From: Clostridium cylindrosporum DSM 605
Lineage (GTDB): Bacteria > Bacillota > Clostridia > Clostridiales > Caloramatoraceae
NCBI RefSeq assembly: GCF_001047375.1
Contig: NZ_LFVU01000005.1
Coordinates: 1-64,000 of the forward strand
Reading direction: 5' to 3'
Length of the DNA: 64,000 nt
Shown here: positions 17,441 to 26,271 of the stretch, piece by piece
How the letters are laid out: the number at the start of each line of letters is the position of its first letter
How positions within the stretch are numbered: position 1 is the first letter of the stretch
Made by a program: the position numbers and the translations under genes
The notes under the pieces: model-generated
Seen by the model: the letters and a program-made list of their open reading frames with translations, nothing else
The model's database searches: none
Told to the model about the DNA's origin: nothing

Positions 17441-17468
17441 ATTATAATATTTTGATATAATTTGTCAA
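17441..17468 (-). promoter_or_regulatory. Sigma-A promoter of the valS T-box transcript
   Basis: TTGACA (17463-17468), 16-base spacer, TATAAT (17441-17446) on the minus strand. Confidence 0.85.
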
Positions 17469-17478
17469 CTACCACTAG

Positions 17479-17512
17479 GTTACTTAAAGTTTATATAAAA
17501 CTTTACTGTAAC
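17479..17512. promoter_or_regulatory. Inverted repeat upstream of the ABC transporter
   Basis: Nested arms GTTAC...GTAAC and AAAGTTT (17486-17492)/AAACTTT (17498-17504) around ATATA, with one base of asymmetry in the outer arms. It lies about 60 bases before the transporter start; a possible operator. Confidence 0.4.
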
Positions 17513-17572
17513 AGATTACATAACTTGTTCATATTATAAATTAATCTTTTTTAATTTTTAGGAGGTTTATTT

Positions 17573-18595
17573 ATGAAAAGATTTTTTAAAACTATTTCTT
17601 TTATGGTAGTAATAGTTTTTTCATTTTCTTTCCTTGTGTCATGTACTAAGAAGAAAGAGCCCCAAACAGATTTAAAGACAGTAAGACTTAGTGAGGTTGT
17701 TCGTTCAATATTCTATGCACCTATGTATGCTGCTATTAATCAAGGCTTCTTTAAGGAAGAAGGGATAAAAATTGAACTCTCAACAGCTCAGGGAGCAGAT
17801 AAAACTGCACAGCAGGTTTTATCTAAAAATGCTGATATAGGATTTTCAGGACCAGAACAAATAATATACCTTTATAATCAAGGAAGAGAGGATCATGGAG
17901 TTGTATTTGCACAACTAACACAGAAAGATGGTTCATTTTTAGTTGCAAGAAATGATAAAAACTTTAACTGGAATAATGTTAAAGGTAAAACAATTATAGG
18001 TGGAAGACCTGGTGGTGTTCCTCAAATGGCTCTTGAACATGTTCTTAAGAAAAATGGAATCAATCCAGCTAAGGATGTTAAAATAATCACTAATCTTGCA
18101 TTTAATGCAACAGCTGGTGCTTTTAAATCAGGTACAGGTGACTATATTGCAGCTTTTGAACCTACAGGAAGTTTACTTGAAAAAGAAAAGGTAGGCACTA
18201 CAGTAGCTTCAATTGGTAAAGATGCTGGAGATATTGCCTATACTAGTTTTTTTACAACTAATGAATATATAAAGTCTAATAAAGATACAATACAAGGATT
18301 TACAAACGCTATTTATAAAGGACAACTTTGGGTGGAAAAAACGCCTTCTAAGGATGTTGCAAAATCAATAATAGACTTCTTCCCAGGGTCTGACATAGAA
18401 GTTCTATCTAAAATTATTGATAGATATAAGGAAATAAATGCATTCTCTAAAACACCTAATGTGAGTAGTGATGGATTAAATAATCTTATGAATATTATTG
18501 AAGGTTATAATAAAGATTTAATTAAAAAGCGTCCACCAATAGAAAAAATATCAACAAATGAGTTTGCTAATAAGACAGTAAAATCTATAAAATAA
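17573..18595 (+). CDS. ABC transporter substrate-binding lipoprotein (NMT1/THI5-like)
   Basis: 340 residues. A lipoprotein signal peptide ends in LVSC, so lipidation on Cys about 24 and anchoring outside the membrane are expected. The mature part is of the SsuA/THI5/NMT1 fold: RSIFYAPMYAAINQGFFKEEGIKIEL at the front (two pieces under 20), GGRPGGVPQMALEHVL in the hinge region and FKSGTGDYIAAFEP. Relatives bind sulfonates, taurine, nitrate, thiamine precursors or riboflavin. The ligand cannot be told and no riboswitch is present. First gene of a three-gene importer. Confidence 0.87.
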   Translation: MKRFFKTISFMVVIVFSFSFLVSCTKKKEPQTDLKTVRLSEVVRSIFYAPMYAAINQGFFKEEGIKIELSTAQGADKTAQQVLSKNADIGFSGPEQIIYLYNQGREDHGVVFAQLTQKDGSFLVARNDKNFNWNNVKGKTIIGGRPGGVPQMALEHVLKKNGINPAKDVKIITNLAFNATAGAFKSGTGDYIAAFEPTGSLLEKEKVGTTVASIGKDAGDIAYTSFFTTNEYIKSNKDTIQGFTNAIYKGQLWVEKTPSKDVAKSIIDFFPGSDIEVLSKIIDRYKEINAFSKTPNVSSDGLNNLMNIIEGYNKDLIKKRPPIEKISTNEFANKTVKSIK

Positions 18596-18623
18596 TATAA
18601 CTTATGATACAGGGGGGGATATA

Positions 18624-19391
18624 ATGGACAAACTACAAATTAAAGATCTTTGTATAACTTATCACACACTTGATGGGGAAACGGAAGCAGTAAAAAATCT
18701 AAATCTAAATATAAGAGATGGTGAATTTATAAGTATTGTAGGACCATCTGGCTGTGGCAAATCAACTGTTCTTTCTGCAATTGCAGGACTTGTTCCTATT
18801 TCTAGTGGTGAAATAATTCTTGACGGTAAAAGTATAATCCCTTCACCAAATAATAAAATAGGATATATGCTTCAAAAAGACCACCTATTTGAATGGAGAA
18901 CTATTTATCAAAACATTAAACTAGGCCTTGAGGTGCAGAATTCAGTAACCTTTGAAAACCTAGATAAAATAAATCAAATGCTTCTTAAGTATGGTCTTGC
19001 AGGATTTAAAGATTATTATCCTAGTCAACTTTCAGGTGGCATGAGACAAAGGGCTGCGTTAATTAGAACACTTGCACTTGATCCTAAGCTTCTTTTACTT
19101 GATGAACCATTTTCTGCAATTGATTACCAAACAAGACTTTCAGTATCCAATGAAATTTATAAAATTATAAAGGAAGAAAAGAAAACTTCTATTATGGTTA
19201 CACATGATATTTCTGAAGCAGTAAGTATGTCTGATAGAGTTATCGTTCTTTCAAAGAGACCTGCAAGTGTAAAGAATATATATGAAATTAAATTTTCTAT
19301 AGAAAACAAAACTCCCCTTTCTTCTAGAGAGGCTCCTGAATTCAAGGAATATTTTAATGCTATATGGAGGGAGCTGGATATTCATGTATGA
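18624..19391 (+). CDS. ABC transporter ATPase (SsuB/TauB type)
   Basis: 255 residues, nucleotide-binding subunit of the importer. Walker A GPSGCGKST (about 40-48), Q-loop LQKDHLFEW, signature LSGGMRQR, Walker B LLLLDEPFSAID and the switch histidine in MVTHDISEA are all intact. It has a GGGGG ribosome site. The stop overlaps the permease start by eight bases, indicating coupled translation. Confidence 0.95.
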   Translation: MDKLQIKDLCITYHTLDGETEAVKNLNLNIRDGEFISIVGPSGCGKSTVLSAIAGLVPISSGEIILDGKSIIPSPNNKIGYMLQKDHLFEWRTIYQNIKLGLEVQNSVTFENLDKINQMLLKYGLAGFKDYYPSQLSGGMRQRAALIRTLALDPKLLLLDEPFSAIDYQTRLSVSNEIYKIIKEEKKTSIMVTHDISEAVSMSDRVIVLSKRPASVKNIYEIKFSIENKTPLSSREAPEFKEYFNAIWRELDIHV

Positions 19392-20223
19392 TAATTCAAA
19401 GAATAAATATGCTCTTAACATGTCAACATATTCTGATGAGCATATAGAATATGTAAGAAAGGTTAAATTTAAAAAAAGGTTAATACTTTTTACCCAGATT
19501 ACAATTTTAGTTTTATTTTTCGTACTATGGGAAGTTCTTGCAACTTACAAAATCATTGACCCATTTCTTGTAAGTCAACCTACTAAGGTAATTAAAACTA
19601 TGGCTAACTTTTACAATGATGGAACCCTATTTCATCATATATGGATAACTTTATATGAAACTATAGTGGGATTCGTTTTTGGTACCATTGTAGGTATCGC
19701 CGTCGCTATTGTACTTTGGTGGTCTGATTTTACCTGTAAAGTTTTAGACCCATATCTAGTTGTATTAAATGCTCTTCCAAAGATTGCTCTTGGACCTATT
19801 ATTATATTTTGGATAGGCAATGGTACTACAGCAATAATAATTATTGCTCTTACAATCTCCTTAGTTGTAACAATTATATCTGTTTTATCAGGATTTCAAG
19901 AAGTTGACAAAGATAAAATTACTCTTCTTAAAACATTTGGTGCATCAAAATATCAAACACTAAAATACGTAATACTTCCTGCAAGTTTTCCTACCATGAT
20001 ATCTGCACTTAAAATTAACGTTGGACTTTCATGGGTTGGTGTTATTGTTGGAGAGTTTATAGCTGGAAAAGAAGGACTTGGATTTCTAATAACCTTTGGA
20101 GGACAAGTATCCCAACTTGATATGGTTATGATGAGTATACTAATACTTTCTATTCTTGCATATCTTATGTATGAAGCTGTTGCTTTTATTGAGAAATTAG
20201 TTCAAAGGAAGCACTCTAAATAA
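19384..20223 (+). CDS. ABC transporter permease (SsuC/TauC type)
   Basis: About 279 residues with roughly six hydrophobic segments and the BPD permease EAA-type loop (LKTFGASKYQTLKYVILPAS). Start placed at ATG 19384, overlapping the ATPase stop, with GGAGG upstream at 19366-19370. An upstream in-frame start at 19357 has no ribosome site. It forms the membrane channel with the preceding subunits. Confidence 0.92.
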   Translation: MYDNSKNKYALNMSTYSDEHIEYVRKVKFKKRLILFTQITILVLFFVLWEVLATYKIIDPFLVSQPTKVIKTMANFYNDGTLFHHIWITLYETIVGFVFGTIVGIAVAIVLWWSDFTCKVLDPYLVVLNALPKIALGPIIIFWIGNGTTAIIIIALTISLVVTIISVLSGFQEVDKDKITLLKTFGASKYQTLKYVILPASFPTMISALKINVGLSWVGVIVGEFIAGKEGLGFLITFGGQVSQLDMVMMSILILSILAYLMYEAVAFIEKLVQRKHSK

Positions 20224-20227
20224 ATTC

Positions 20228-20256
20228 TTGTATAAAATTGTCGAATATTGTATAAT
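20228..20256 (+). promoter_or_regulatory. Sigma-A promoter with no gene downstream
   Basis: TTGTAT (20228-20233), 17-base spacer, TATAAT (20251-20256) directly after the permease stop. Only non-coding DNA follows up to a terminator at 20348-20400. Confidence 0.6.
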
Positions 20257-20262
20257 AGCATT

Positions 20263-20400
20263 GAAAGTTTAAAGTGTTTTAAATTTTTTCTCAATTAAAG
20301 TTTCTGGTGTATTTACACTAAACCCTAAAACTAAATGTAAAACTTTTAAGGCCTAAAAAGACATAGGTATTATTCCTGTATACTTTAAGGCCTCTTTTTT
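20263..20400 (+). ncRNA. Candidate small RNA of about 138 nt
   Basis: Bounded by a good promoter and a Rho-independent terminator with no plausible ORF. It contains a small GTGTA/TACAC hairpin near 20308-20322 and the terminal long hairpin. It could instead be a transcript remnant of the transporter operon. No known RNA family is recognised. Confidence 0.4.
20348..20400. terminator. Terminator between the transporter and the XRE-TPR gene
   Basis: AAGGCCT (20348-20354) and AGGCCT (20388-20393) arms close an extended imperfect hairpin, followed by CTTTTTT on the plus strand; the A-rich left flank may serve the minus strand. Confidence 0.75.
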
Positions 20401-20401
20401 A

Positions 20402-21694
20402 TTATATACTATATTGATTTTTTTTAACTTCAAAAGCCTTTTGAAAAAACTTAAGTGCTAGCTTATCCTCTTCAATTTCATTGTAAAAGCTTGCTATTAA
20501 CATATAATAATGAACTAACTTCTCCTTTTCATCAACTAATTCAAGGAACTTAATTAGATTAAGTATTTGCTCTTCACTTTTAGATGTTTCGTTTATTTCT
20601 TTGTATATTCTATATTTATATTCAAATACTTTAATTTTTGTTTGAGAATTTAAATCATACTTCTCTTCTAGATGATCTATTAAGTCTAATGCCTCAGTGT
20701 ACTTTCTGCACTCTATCAATCCACTTGTCATCTTAATGATTGTTTCCTCTGTCTTTTCTCCCTTAATACTATTTTTAATTTCTAATGCCCTTTTAAGGTG
20801 TTCAAGACCATCCTCTACATTAAGTGAATTAATCAAAAATTCCCCTACATCTTCCTCAACATTTGCAATGAATATAAGGTCTCTATTTTGAGAGCATATA
20901 GACTTTGCTTTTTCAGCATACTCTAATGCCTTTTCCTTTTCTCCTCTTTCCCAGAATGCTATTGCAAGAATCATTAAGGTATCTGCATAAATTTTGTAGT
21001 CTTCAAGTTCTTTAACTTCCTTTTCAACCATTAAAGCATAATCTATTGCTTTACTATGCTCAGACAACTTACTTAAACATCTTGCTATCTTATAATAAAT
21101 TTTTATTCTAAGAAGTTTATCTGAACTATCAGATTTATTATAACTAGTTTCTGCTTCCTTATAATAATTATACGCTAGATTATATTCTTTAACTTTTATT
21201 GCTAATTCTCCAAGTAGTATAAAGGTTTTTATAATATCAGGGTCATGGGAAACTTTCAAGAATATTACCAGTGCTGATAGTGCATACTTTTGTGCATTGT
21301 TATAATCTTCTCTTAGTAAGCTTAAGTTGGACTTTTGATAATTAAATATTCCTTGATATGATTCAACCTTATATTCAATAGCATAGTGTAAACCTTTTTC
21401 AATGTTTTCCTCTGCTCTTAAATAATTTTCACATTGTAGAGAACTTTCAACTATATCAGAATAAAACCTACAAACATCTTCTGCTTGCTTTGTTTCACTT
21501 TCTAGAAAGTATTCAACCGTTGTATCTAGTTTGTCTGCTAAGTACTTTAAAAGATCATCACTTGGATTAGATTTGCCTGTTTCAATTAAACTTATTTGAC
21601 CAGGTGTAATTCTATCTCCCGCTAAATCTTTTAGTTTCATGTTTTTTTCTTTCCGCTTAATTTTAACCTTACTTCCTAATGATAATATTTCCAC
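20402..21694 (-). CDS. XRE-type regulator with TPR repeats
   Basis: 430 residues. An N-terminal helix-turn-helix of the XRE/Cro type (about 7-62: GSKVKIKRKEKNMKLKDLAG, then ITPGQISLIETGKSNPS) is followed by about ten TPR-like helical hairpins to the end (for example YNLAYNYYKEAETSYNKSD). This architecture is shared with RNPP-type quorum regulators (Rap, PlcR, RstA-like), where TPRs bind a signal peptide or partner protein. No short signal-peptide ORF with a secretion signal is seen next to it, so peptide sensing is speculative. Transcribed alone. Confidence 0.85.
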   Translation of the reverse strand: MEILSLGSKVKIKRKEKNMKLKDLAGDRITPGQISLIETGKSNPSDDLLKYLADKLDTTVEYFLESETKQAEDVCRFYSDIVESSLQCENYLRAEENIEKGLHYAIEYKVESYQGIFNYQKSNLSLLREDYNNAQKYALSALVIFLKVSHDPDIIKTFILLGELAIKVKEYNLAYNYYKEAETSYNKSDSSDKLLRIKIYYKIARCLSKLSEHSKAIDYALMVEKEVKELEDYKIYADTLMILAIAFWERGEKEKALEYAEKAKSICSQNRDLIFIANVEEDVGEFLINSLNVEDGLEHLKRALEIKNSIKGEKTEETIIKMTSGLIECRKYTEALDLIDHLEEKYDLNSQTKIKVFEYKYRIYKEINETSKSEEQILNLIKFLELVDEKEKLVHYYMLIASFYNEIEEDKLALKFFQKAFEVKKNQYSI

Positions 21695-21808
21695 TTTGTC
21701 TCATTCCTTTATTTTAACGAATATATTGTACATTTAGTTTCTTATCGTCTGATTATTTTTGTCTAAATAGGCTTTAAAGTGTAATACTGGTAATTTTTTT
21801 GAAATAAA

Positions 21809-21840
21809 AATAATGCAGGTTAATATTAACCTGCATTATT
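21809..21840. terminator. Perfect 32-bp palindromic terminator
   Basis: AATAATGCAGGTTAAT and its exact reverse complement are adjacent. On the minus strand it is followed by TTTTTATTT, so it terminates the 57-residue gene; the plus strand lacks a T-tract. Confidence 0.8.
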
Positions 21841-21855
21841 GCAAAATAAATATGA

Positions 21856-22029
21856 CTATCTCATAATGTCTACAATATCTCCTACTGCTCTACCCGCTGA
21901 ATTCATCATTCTTCTACTTGTTCTAACAATTCTTCTTCTTGTTCTAGTTCTCATCATCGGTGTAGCCATAATTCCTGCAGCAGCTGCACCTAACATAACT
22001 CCAGCCATAATTCCTCTTGTTAACTTCAT
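21856..22029 (-). CDS. Small membrane protein, Gly/Ala helix with Arg-rich tail
   Basis: 57 residues from ATG 22029. A hydrophobic helix MKLTRGIMAGVMLGAAAAGI is followed by an Arg-rich stretch (TRTRRRIVRTSRR) and an amphipathic end. It resembles short YtxH-like clostridial membrane proteins; function unknown. AAGGTGAA lies upstream, and an in-frame GTG at 22038 overlaps that site so was not chosen. Alone, with its own palindromic terminator. Confidence 0.65.
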   Translation of the reverse strand: MKLTRGIMAGVMLGAAAAGIMATPMMRTRTRRRIVRTSRRMMNSAGRAVGDIVDIMR

Positions 22030-22166
22030 AAAAAACACTTCACCTTATTGTTTGTGCAGTCTTATTTTATGCAAAAGTGAAATTATTAAACTAGAAACTT
22101 TTAAGTAGTTTTATAACTATTCCTTGTAAATCAATAATATGTAAATTAATGTAGAAATATAATACT

Positions 22167-22721
22167 TTATTTAGTACCTGCTTTTTTACCTATCTCATAG
22201 GCTTCTTTAAACTTTTCCTCTGCTATTTCTTCATGGTCAGTATTCATAGCATATATCATTTCTTCTAATGTAGAATTACATGAAAGCATAAAAAACTTTG
22301 CCAGAACTTCCATGGCTACTATTTCCTTTGGATTTGTAAGACCTGCTGTAAATACTAAATACCCTTTTCTTTTAGTTTCAGTATTAGTTTTTAGTATATA
22401 TCTTCTACTAAAAAGAGCTTGAAATCTATCTATCATTGTCTTTAACTGTGCAGTAACAGATGCAAAATAAACAGGTGATGCAAGAACTAATATATCACTT
22501 TCTTCTACTTTATTGTATATCTCCTGCATTTCATCCTTAATTACACACTGTCCCGTTTTCTCACATGAAAGACACCCAGTACATGGGCTTACTCTTGTTT
22601 TAACTGCATCAATAATTTCAACACTGCATCCTGAATCCTTTAATCCATCAACAAAACTTTTTAATAACTTTTCTGTTTTTCCGTGCTTTCTTGTATTTCC
22701 TGTAAAAATTAATGCCTTCAT
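22167..22721 (-). CDS. Iron-sulfur flavoprotein / NADPH-dependent FMN reductase family
   Basis: 184 residues, flavodoxin-like fold. FTGNTRKHGKTEKLL (about 6-20) is the FMN phosphate loop, and LASPVYFASVTAQLKTMIDR holds the flavin-binding segment. A compact Cys cluster CTGCLSCEKTGQC (C-x2-C-x2-C-x5-C) matches the 4Fe-4S ligand motif of the Isf family. Such proteins move electrons to small acceptors in anaerobes. Partner unknown. An AAGGAGG site precedes the start. Confidence 0.85.
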   Translation of the reverse strand: MKALIFTGNTRKHGKTEKLLKSFVDGLKDSGCSVEIIDAVKTRVSPCTGCLSCEKTGQCVIKDEMQEIYNKVEESDILVLASPVYFASVTAQLKTMIDRFQALFSRRYILKTNTETKRKGYLVFTAGLTNPKEIVAMEVLAKFFMLSCNSTLEEMIYAMNTDHEEIAEEKFKEAYEIGKKAGTK

Positions 22722-22757
22722 TTTATCCTCCTTAAACCTAAAGTAAAAATTTATTTA

Positions 22758-23147
22758 TTATTTTTCTATATCCTCTAATACTTTATCCATGTCAAAATCA
22801 TTATTTGATACAACTATAAGTAATTCACATCTATCACTACTTCTTATATCCATTTCACAAATAGTCAACTGTGCATTTACTCCTTCATCCTCAGATAGTT
22901 CTTCAAGTACTTCTTGGATGTTATCTCCTGCTATATCATAAAGATATGGAAAATAATATTCTTCATACCATGTATCGTCTTTTTCCGCTTTATAATTATC
23001 ATTTGCAAAGCTTATAGCAGCTTCTATTTCCGCTTTATCAAATACGTAGTAAGAATCAACTACCAAAAAATCCTTTTTATATTCTATTTCATCAAATTCA
23101 CTTAAACCCTCTGCTTCAAGAACGCTTAAAATCATATCTTTTTTCAT
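22758..23147 (-). CDS. Conserved acidic hypothetical protein
   Basis: 129 residues, very acidic, with no membrane segment or known motif. Alternating strands and helices, including YYVFDKAEIEAAISFANDNY, suggest a compact soluble alpha/beta protein. A good ribosome site (AGGAGTG) precedes ATG 23147. Immediately upstream of the iron-sulfur flavoprotein with a 36-base gap, so the two may be cotranscribed. I do not recognise it. Confidence 0.65.
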   Translation of the reverse strand: MKKDMILSVLEAEGLSEFDEIEYKKDFLVVDSYYVFDKAEIEAAISFANDNYKAEKDDTWYEEYYFPYLYDIAGDNIQEVLEELSEDEGVNAQLTICEMDIRSSDRCELLIVVSNNDFDMDKVLEDIEK

Positions 23148-23299
23148 TTATATCACTCCTAATTAATATTTAAAAAGTCTGTTTATATTATACCCTATTT
23201 ATGATTTATTAAGAAGAAATCAAATACCTTTATAAATTTTTCATTATTTAATATGTAAAATCATATATAATAAAGAAGTAAATTTTAGGAGGTCTTTAT

Positions 23300-24370
23300 T
23301 TGATTTATATACTTTTATCAATTCTACTTGGTGCCTTTACTGCACTTACTTTAATTGCCCCAAGCGAATATTATTTTATATTACTATTACTACCTACAAT
23401 TGGGATAGTACTAGTATTTTTTCTAAAAAAATATATAAAAAAACCATCTAAATACATATTAATTTCTTTACCTTTTATAGCAATCTTAGCCTACTTAACA
23501 GTATCCTTTATAGTATTTAAGCCTAAAAAAATAGAACTTTCTGATATAAATATTAATAATCTCTCAAGTAATAAAAAAGCGGTTATTCTTTATGCAGATG
23601 GTGAAATGGAGAAGTATATGCCCTATTTTTCAGGTTCTATTCTATCAAACAAACCATATTTAATTAAACCTATAGAAAGCTTTAAAATAAAAAAATCATA
23701 TGAAAGTATTGAGATAAGTAAAAAAAATATGGACATTATTAAAATATCAAAACTTTTTAGTGAATCACTTCTTAAAAATGGTCCTCACTATTTTTATTTA
23801 TCCTATGCAAACTATACTCCAAGCCTTAAAGAATCTATTAATTCCTCTTTAAATGATGGATGTAAGGATATTACTATTCTTAATTTTTCAAAGGATCCCT
23901 ATGCAACTAGAAACATTACTGCAATTAAAGACAGTTTAAAAATAAATAACATTGATATAAATATTTCAACTCCTATACTAAAAAATCTAAAACCATCATT
24001 TTTATTAAGAGACATACCAAATGATATGTCCAAGTTCAATGGAGTGTTGTTATTAGATAAGGATAATCTGGGTCTTAATTTAAAAACCGAATTACAAAGC
24101 TTAGGAGTTGATGAAAATTCAGTTTTTATTAGTGACAATGTAGAACATGGACTAAAACTTTTAACTGAGTCAATTGAGGAAGATGCCAAAAATGTATTAA
24201 TTATAAATCTTTTAGACTTTAATAATGGAATTGTTGAAAAATATTCTATACCAAAAGCAATAGAAAAATATGAAAATTTATCATTTCAAACAGTAAGTCC
24301 ACTTAAGTATGATAAAGATTTCTTAGAGATAATAGTTAATGAATATAAAAGCATAAAAAAACAACCATAG
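23300..24370 (+). CDS. Membrane protein with unrecognised extracellular domain
   Basis: 356 residues. Start is TTG 23300, supported by AGGAGG at 23287-23292. Three hydrophobic segments in the first 75 residues anchor a domain of about 280 residues with alternating strands and helices. The order VILYADGE, PHYFYLSYANYTPSLKESI and DGCKDITILNFSKDPYATRN is loosely like the ferrochelatase/CbiX fold (repeat of strand, helix, active strand), but the catalytic histidine is not evident. Stop codon lies inside a terminator stem. Function unknown; the chelatase comparison is speculative. Confidence 0.6.
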   Translation: MIYILLSILLGAFTALTLIAPSEYYFILLLLPTIGIVLVFFLKKYIKKPSKYILISLPFIAILAYLTVSFIVFKPKKIELSDININNLSSNKKAVILYADGEMEKYMPYFSGSILSNKPYLIKPIESFKIKKSYESIEISKKNMDIIKISKLFSESLLKNGPHYFYLSYANYTPSLKESINSSLNDGCKDITILNFSKDPYATRNITAIKDSLKINNIDINISTPILKNLKPSFLLRDIPNDMSKFNGVLLLDKDNLGLNLKTELQSLGVDENSVFISDNVEHGLKLLTESIEEDAKNVLIINLLDFNNGIVEKYSIPKAIEKYENLSFQTVSPLKYDKDFLEIIVNEYKSIKKQP

Positions 24371-24391
24371 GTCATCCTATGGTTGTTTCTA
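24358..24391. terminator. Bidirectional terminator
   Basis: AAACAACCATAGG/CCTATGGTTGTTT 13-bp stem with a 4-base loop; T-rich to the right and A-rich to the left, serving the convergent membrane-protein and gntR genes. Confidence 0.85.
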
Positions 24392-25039
24392 TTTCAGTAC
24401 GTTTTTACTTGAATTTTCAACGTGATTTGTTAAATATCTTTCAGCTTGTACATAATCTCTATTCTTAATTGCATCTAAAATTTCACTATGTTCCTTTAAA
24501 GACTCTTTCATTCTTCCTGGTATGGCAAGTGACTCATGTCTAGCAAGCTTTACATACACTTGAAAATCCTTTAATATGTGGAGTAACACATTACTTTTTG
24601 TTGATTCATATATTATTTGGTGAAATTTCGTATTAAGTCTTTCTATATTCTCTATATCGCCTTTGTTAGTGTAAAATTCCATTAATTCAAATGTTTCCTG
24701 AAGCTCTTTTATACTTTCATCTGATATTTCATTAACTGACCATTTAGCAGCAAGTCCTTCTAGAAGAAGTCTAATTTTATATATATCCTTCATATCCTTT
24801 TGAGTTATACCCTTAACAATAACACCTTTGTTAGGTATACTTTCTACAAGCCCTTCAAGTTCTAACTGCCTAATAGCTTCACGTACAGGGGTTCTGCTAA
24901 CATTCAACTCCTGTGCAAGTCTCATTTCAATAAGATTTTCTCCTGACTTATATGTTCCATCTAGAATACTTTCTCTTACTCTATTATATACTCTTCCTCT
25001 TAATGAGTATTTATCATCATTTGAGCTAAACTCCTTCAT
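24389..25039 (-). CDS. GntR/FadR-family transcriptional regulator (FCD domain)
   Basis: 216 residues. Winged helix at about 15-75 (GENLIEMRLAQELNVSRTPV then REAIRQLELEGLVESIPNKG) and an all-helical FCD ligand domain (about 85-210) with the metal/ligand residues in FHQIIYESTKSN and HSEILDAIKNRD. FCD regulators usually sense carboxylic acids. Start chosen at ATG 25039 behind GGGGG; an upstream in-frame start is weaker. It lies downstream of the molybdenum cofactor operon but has its own promoter; its targets are unknown. Confidence 0.9.
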   Translation of the reverse strand: MKEFSSNDDKYSLRGRVYNRVRESILDGTYKSGENLIEMRLAQELNVSRTPVREAIRQLELEGLVESIPNKGVIVKGITQKDMKDIYKIRLLLEGLAAKWSVNEISDESIKELQETFELMEFYTNKGDIENIERLNTKFHQIIYESTKSNVLLHILKDFQVYVKLARHESLAIPGRMKESLKEHSEILDAIKNRDYVQAERYLTNHVENSSKNVLK

Positions 25040-25090
25040 AACAATATGCCCCCTAAACATTGCAACACTATGTAATACTACACAGGTTAT

Positions 25091-25119
25091 ATTATATAGT
25101 GGCTGAAATACTTCGTCAA
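25091..25119 (-). promoter_or_regulatory. Sigma-A promoter of the GntR gene
   Basis: TTGACG (25114-25119), 17-base spacer, TATAAT (25091-25096). An imperfect CACTATGT/ACATAGTG-like repeat flanks it at about 25069-25132, a possible autoregulatory site. Confidence 0.75.
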
Positions 25120-25294
25120 ATTAACCACATAGTACAACTTAACTGAATATAATCACAAATATATAAAAATTAATTAATATATATTAAATTTACTACTTTT
25201 TTCATTGGAACAGGTGGATTATACACCTTTTAATATATAATCTGTCACTTCTAAGGGCTTATAGTAAAAATTTCATATAATTCTTTACATGATT

Positions 25295-25325
25295 AAAGAA
25301 CCTCTATTTTTAATAGAAGTTCTTT
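25295..25325 (-). terminator. Terminator of the molybdenum cofactor operon
   Basis: AAAGAAC...GTTCTTT with an inner CTATT/AATAG helix. U-tract only moderate. Confidence 0.6.
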
Positions 25326-25354
25326 AACACTTTCAAATATATTATATGAAAAAA

Positions 25355-25789
25355 TTATTCCACTATAGTTATTTCGTCATCTGCCTTAACGATTCCACCT
25401 TTTAGAACTATTCCAAAAATACCTTCTCTAGGCATTACACAATCACCTACAAGCTGTCTAATTTCACAACCATGATGGCATTCTTTTCCTATTTGTGTTA
25501 TTTCTAATAAAGTTTCCCCTACCTTAAGCTTTGTTCCAACAGGTAGTGTATAAAGTTCTATTCCTTCAGTTGTTATATTTTCAGCAAATACACCATAATC
25601 AAGATGGTCAATACCTTGCTTTTTCATTTTATCAATACTTTCAACAGCTAGAAAACTAACTTGTCTATGCCATTTTCCTGCATGTGCATCTGATTCGATA
25701 CCATGTTCCTCTATTAACTTAATTTGATCTACTGGTTTTTTTACAACACCTTTTCTTTCACTAATATTAACTGCAACTACTTTAGCCAA
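25355..25789 (-). CDS. MOSC domain protein
   Basis: 144 residues: a compact MOSC beta-barrel as in the short clostridial forms. It contains HAGKWHRQVSFLAVESI, DYGVFAENITTEGIELYTLP and the CHHGCEIRQ segment with the conserved Cys proposed to carry sulfur. MOSC proteins act in maturation or sulfuration of molybdenum cofactor enzymes. Last gene of the moe-moa operon, starting three bases after moaC. Confidence 0.92.
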   Translation of the reverse strand: MAKVVAVNISERKGVVKKPVDQIKLIEEHGIESDAHAGKWHRQVSFLAVESIDKMKKQGIDHLDYGVFAENITTEGIELYTLPVGTKLKVGETLLEITQIGKECHHGCEIRQLVGDCVMPREGIFGIVLKGGIVKADDEITIVE

Positions 25790-25791
25790 TG

Positions 25792-26268
25792 CTAATCCCT
25801 CCTAATAAAATGTCCTGATTTGCCTCCCTTTTTCTCAAGAAGCTTAATGTCACCTATTATCATTTCTCTATCTATAGCTTTACACATATCATATATTGTT
25901 AATGCAGTTGTTGAAGCAGCTGTTAATGCCTCCATTTCAACACCTGTTTTTCCTGTTGTTTTAACTTCAGCTGTAATATGAATTCTACTGCTATCCTTAT
26001 CTATTTCAAATTCTATATTACATCCTGTAAGAAAGATATTATGACACATTGGTATAAGATCTGATGTTTTTTTACTAGCCATTATTCCCCCAACTTGAGC
26101 AACTGCTAGTACATCTCCCTTTTTTATCTGTCCTTCTATTATAGCATTTAATGTTTCTTTTTTCATTTCAATGTAGCAAGAAGCCACAGCTACTCTGCTT
26201 GTGTCATCTTTTTCACCAACATCAACCATTTTAGCTCGACCCTCTTTATTAAAGTGAGTAAATTCCAT
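25792..26268 (-). CDS. moaC: Cyclic pyranopterin monophosphate synthase
   Basis: 158 residues. With MoaA it converts GTP to cyclic pyranopterin monophosphate. The family core is intact: [29 protein letters not shown] and [21 protein letters not shown], with active-site Lys in the C-terminal helix. Four-base spacing to moaA. Confidence 0.97.
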   Translation of the reverse strand: MEFTHFNKEGRAKMVDVGEKDDTSRVAVASCYIEMKKETLNAIIEGQIKKGDVLAVAQVGGIMASKKTSDLIPMCHNIFLTGCNIEFEIDKDSSRIHITAEVKTTGKTGVEMEALTAASTTALTIYDMCKAIDREMIIGDIKLLEKKGGKSGHFIRRD

Positions 26269-26271
26269 AGG

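Noticed and set aside
21809-21840. Perfect 32-bp palindrome
   Set aside because: It has a U-tract on the minus strand and follows a gene, so it is a terminator, not an operator or integration site.
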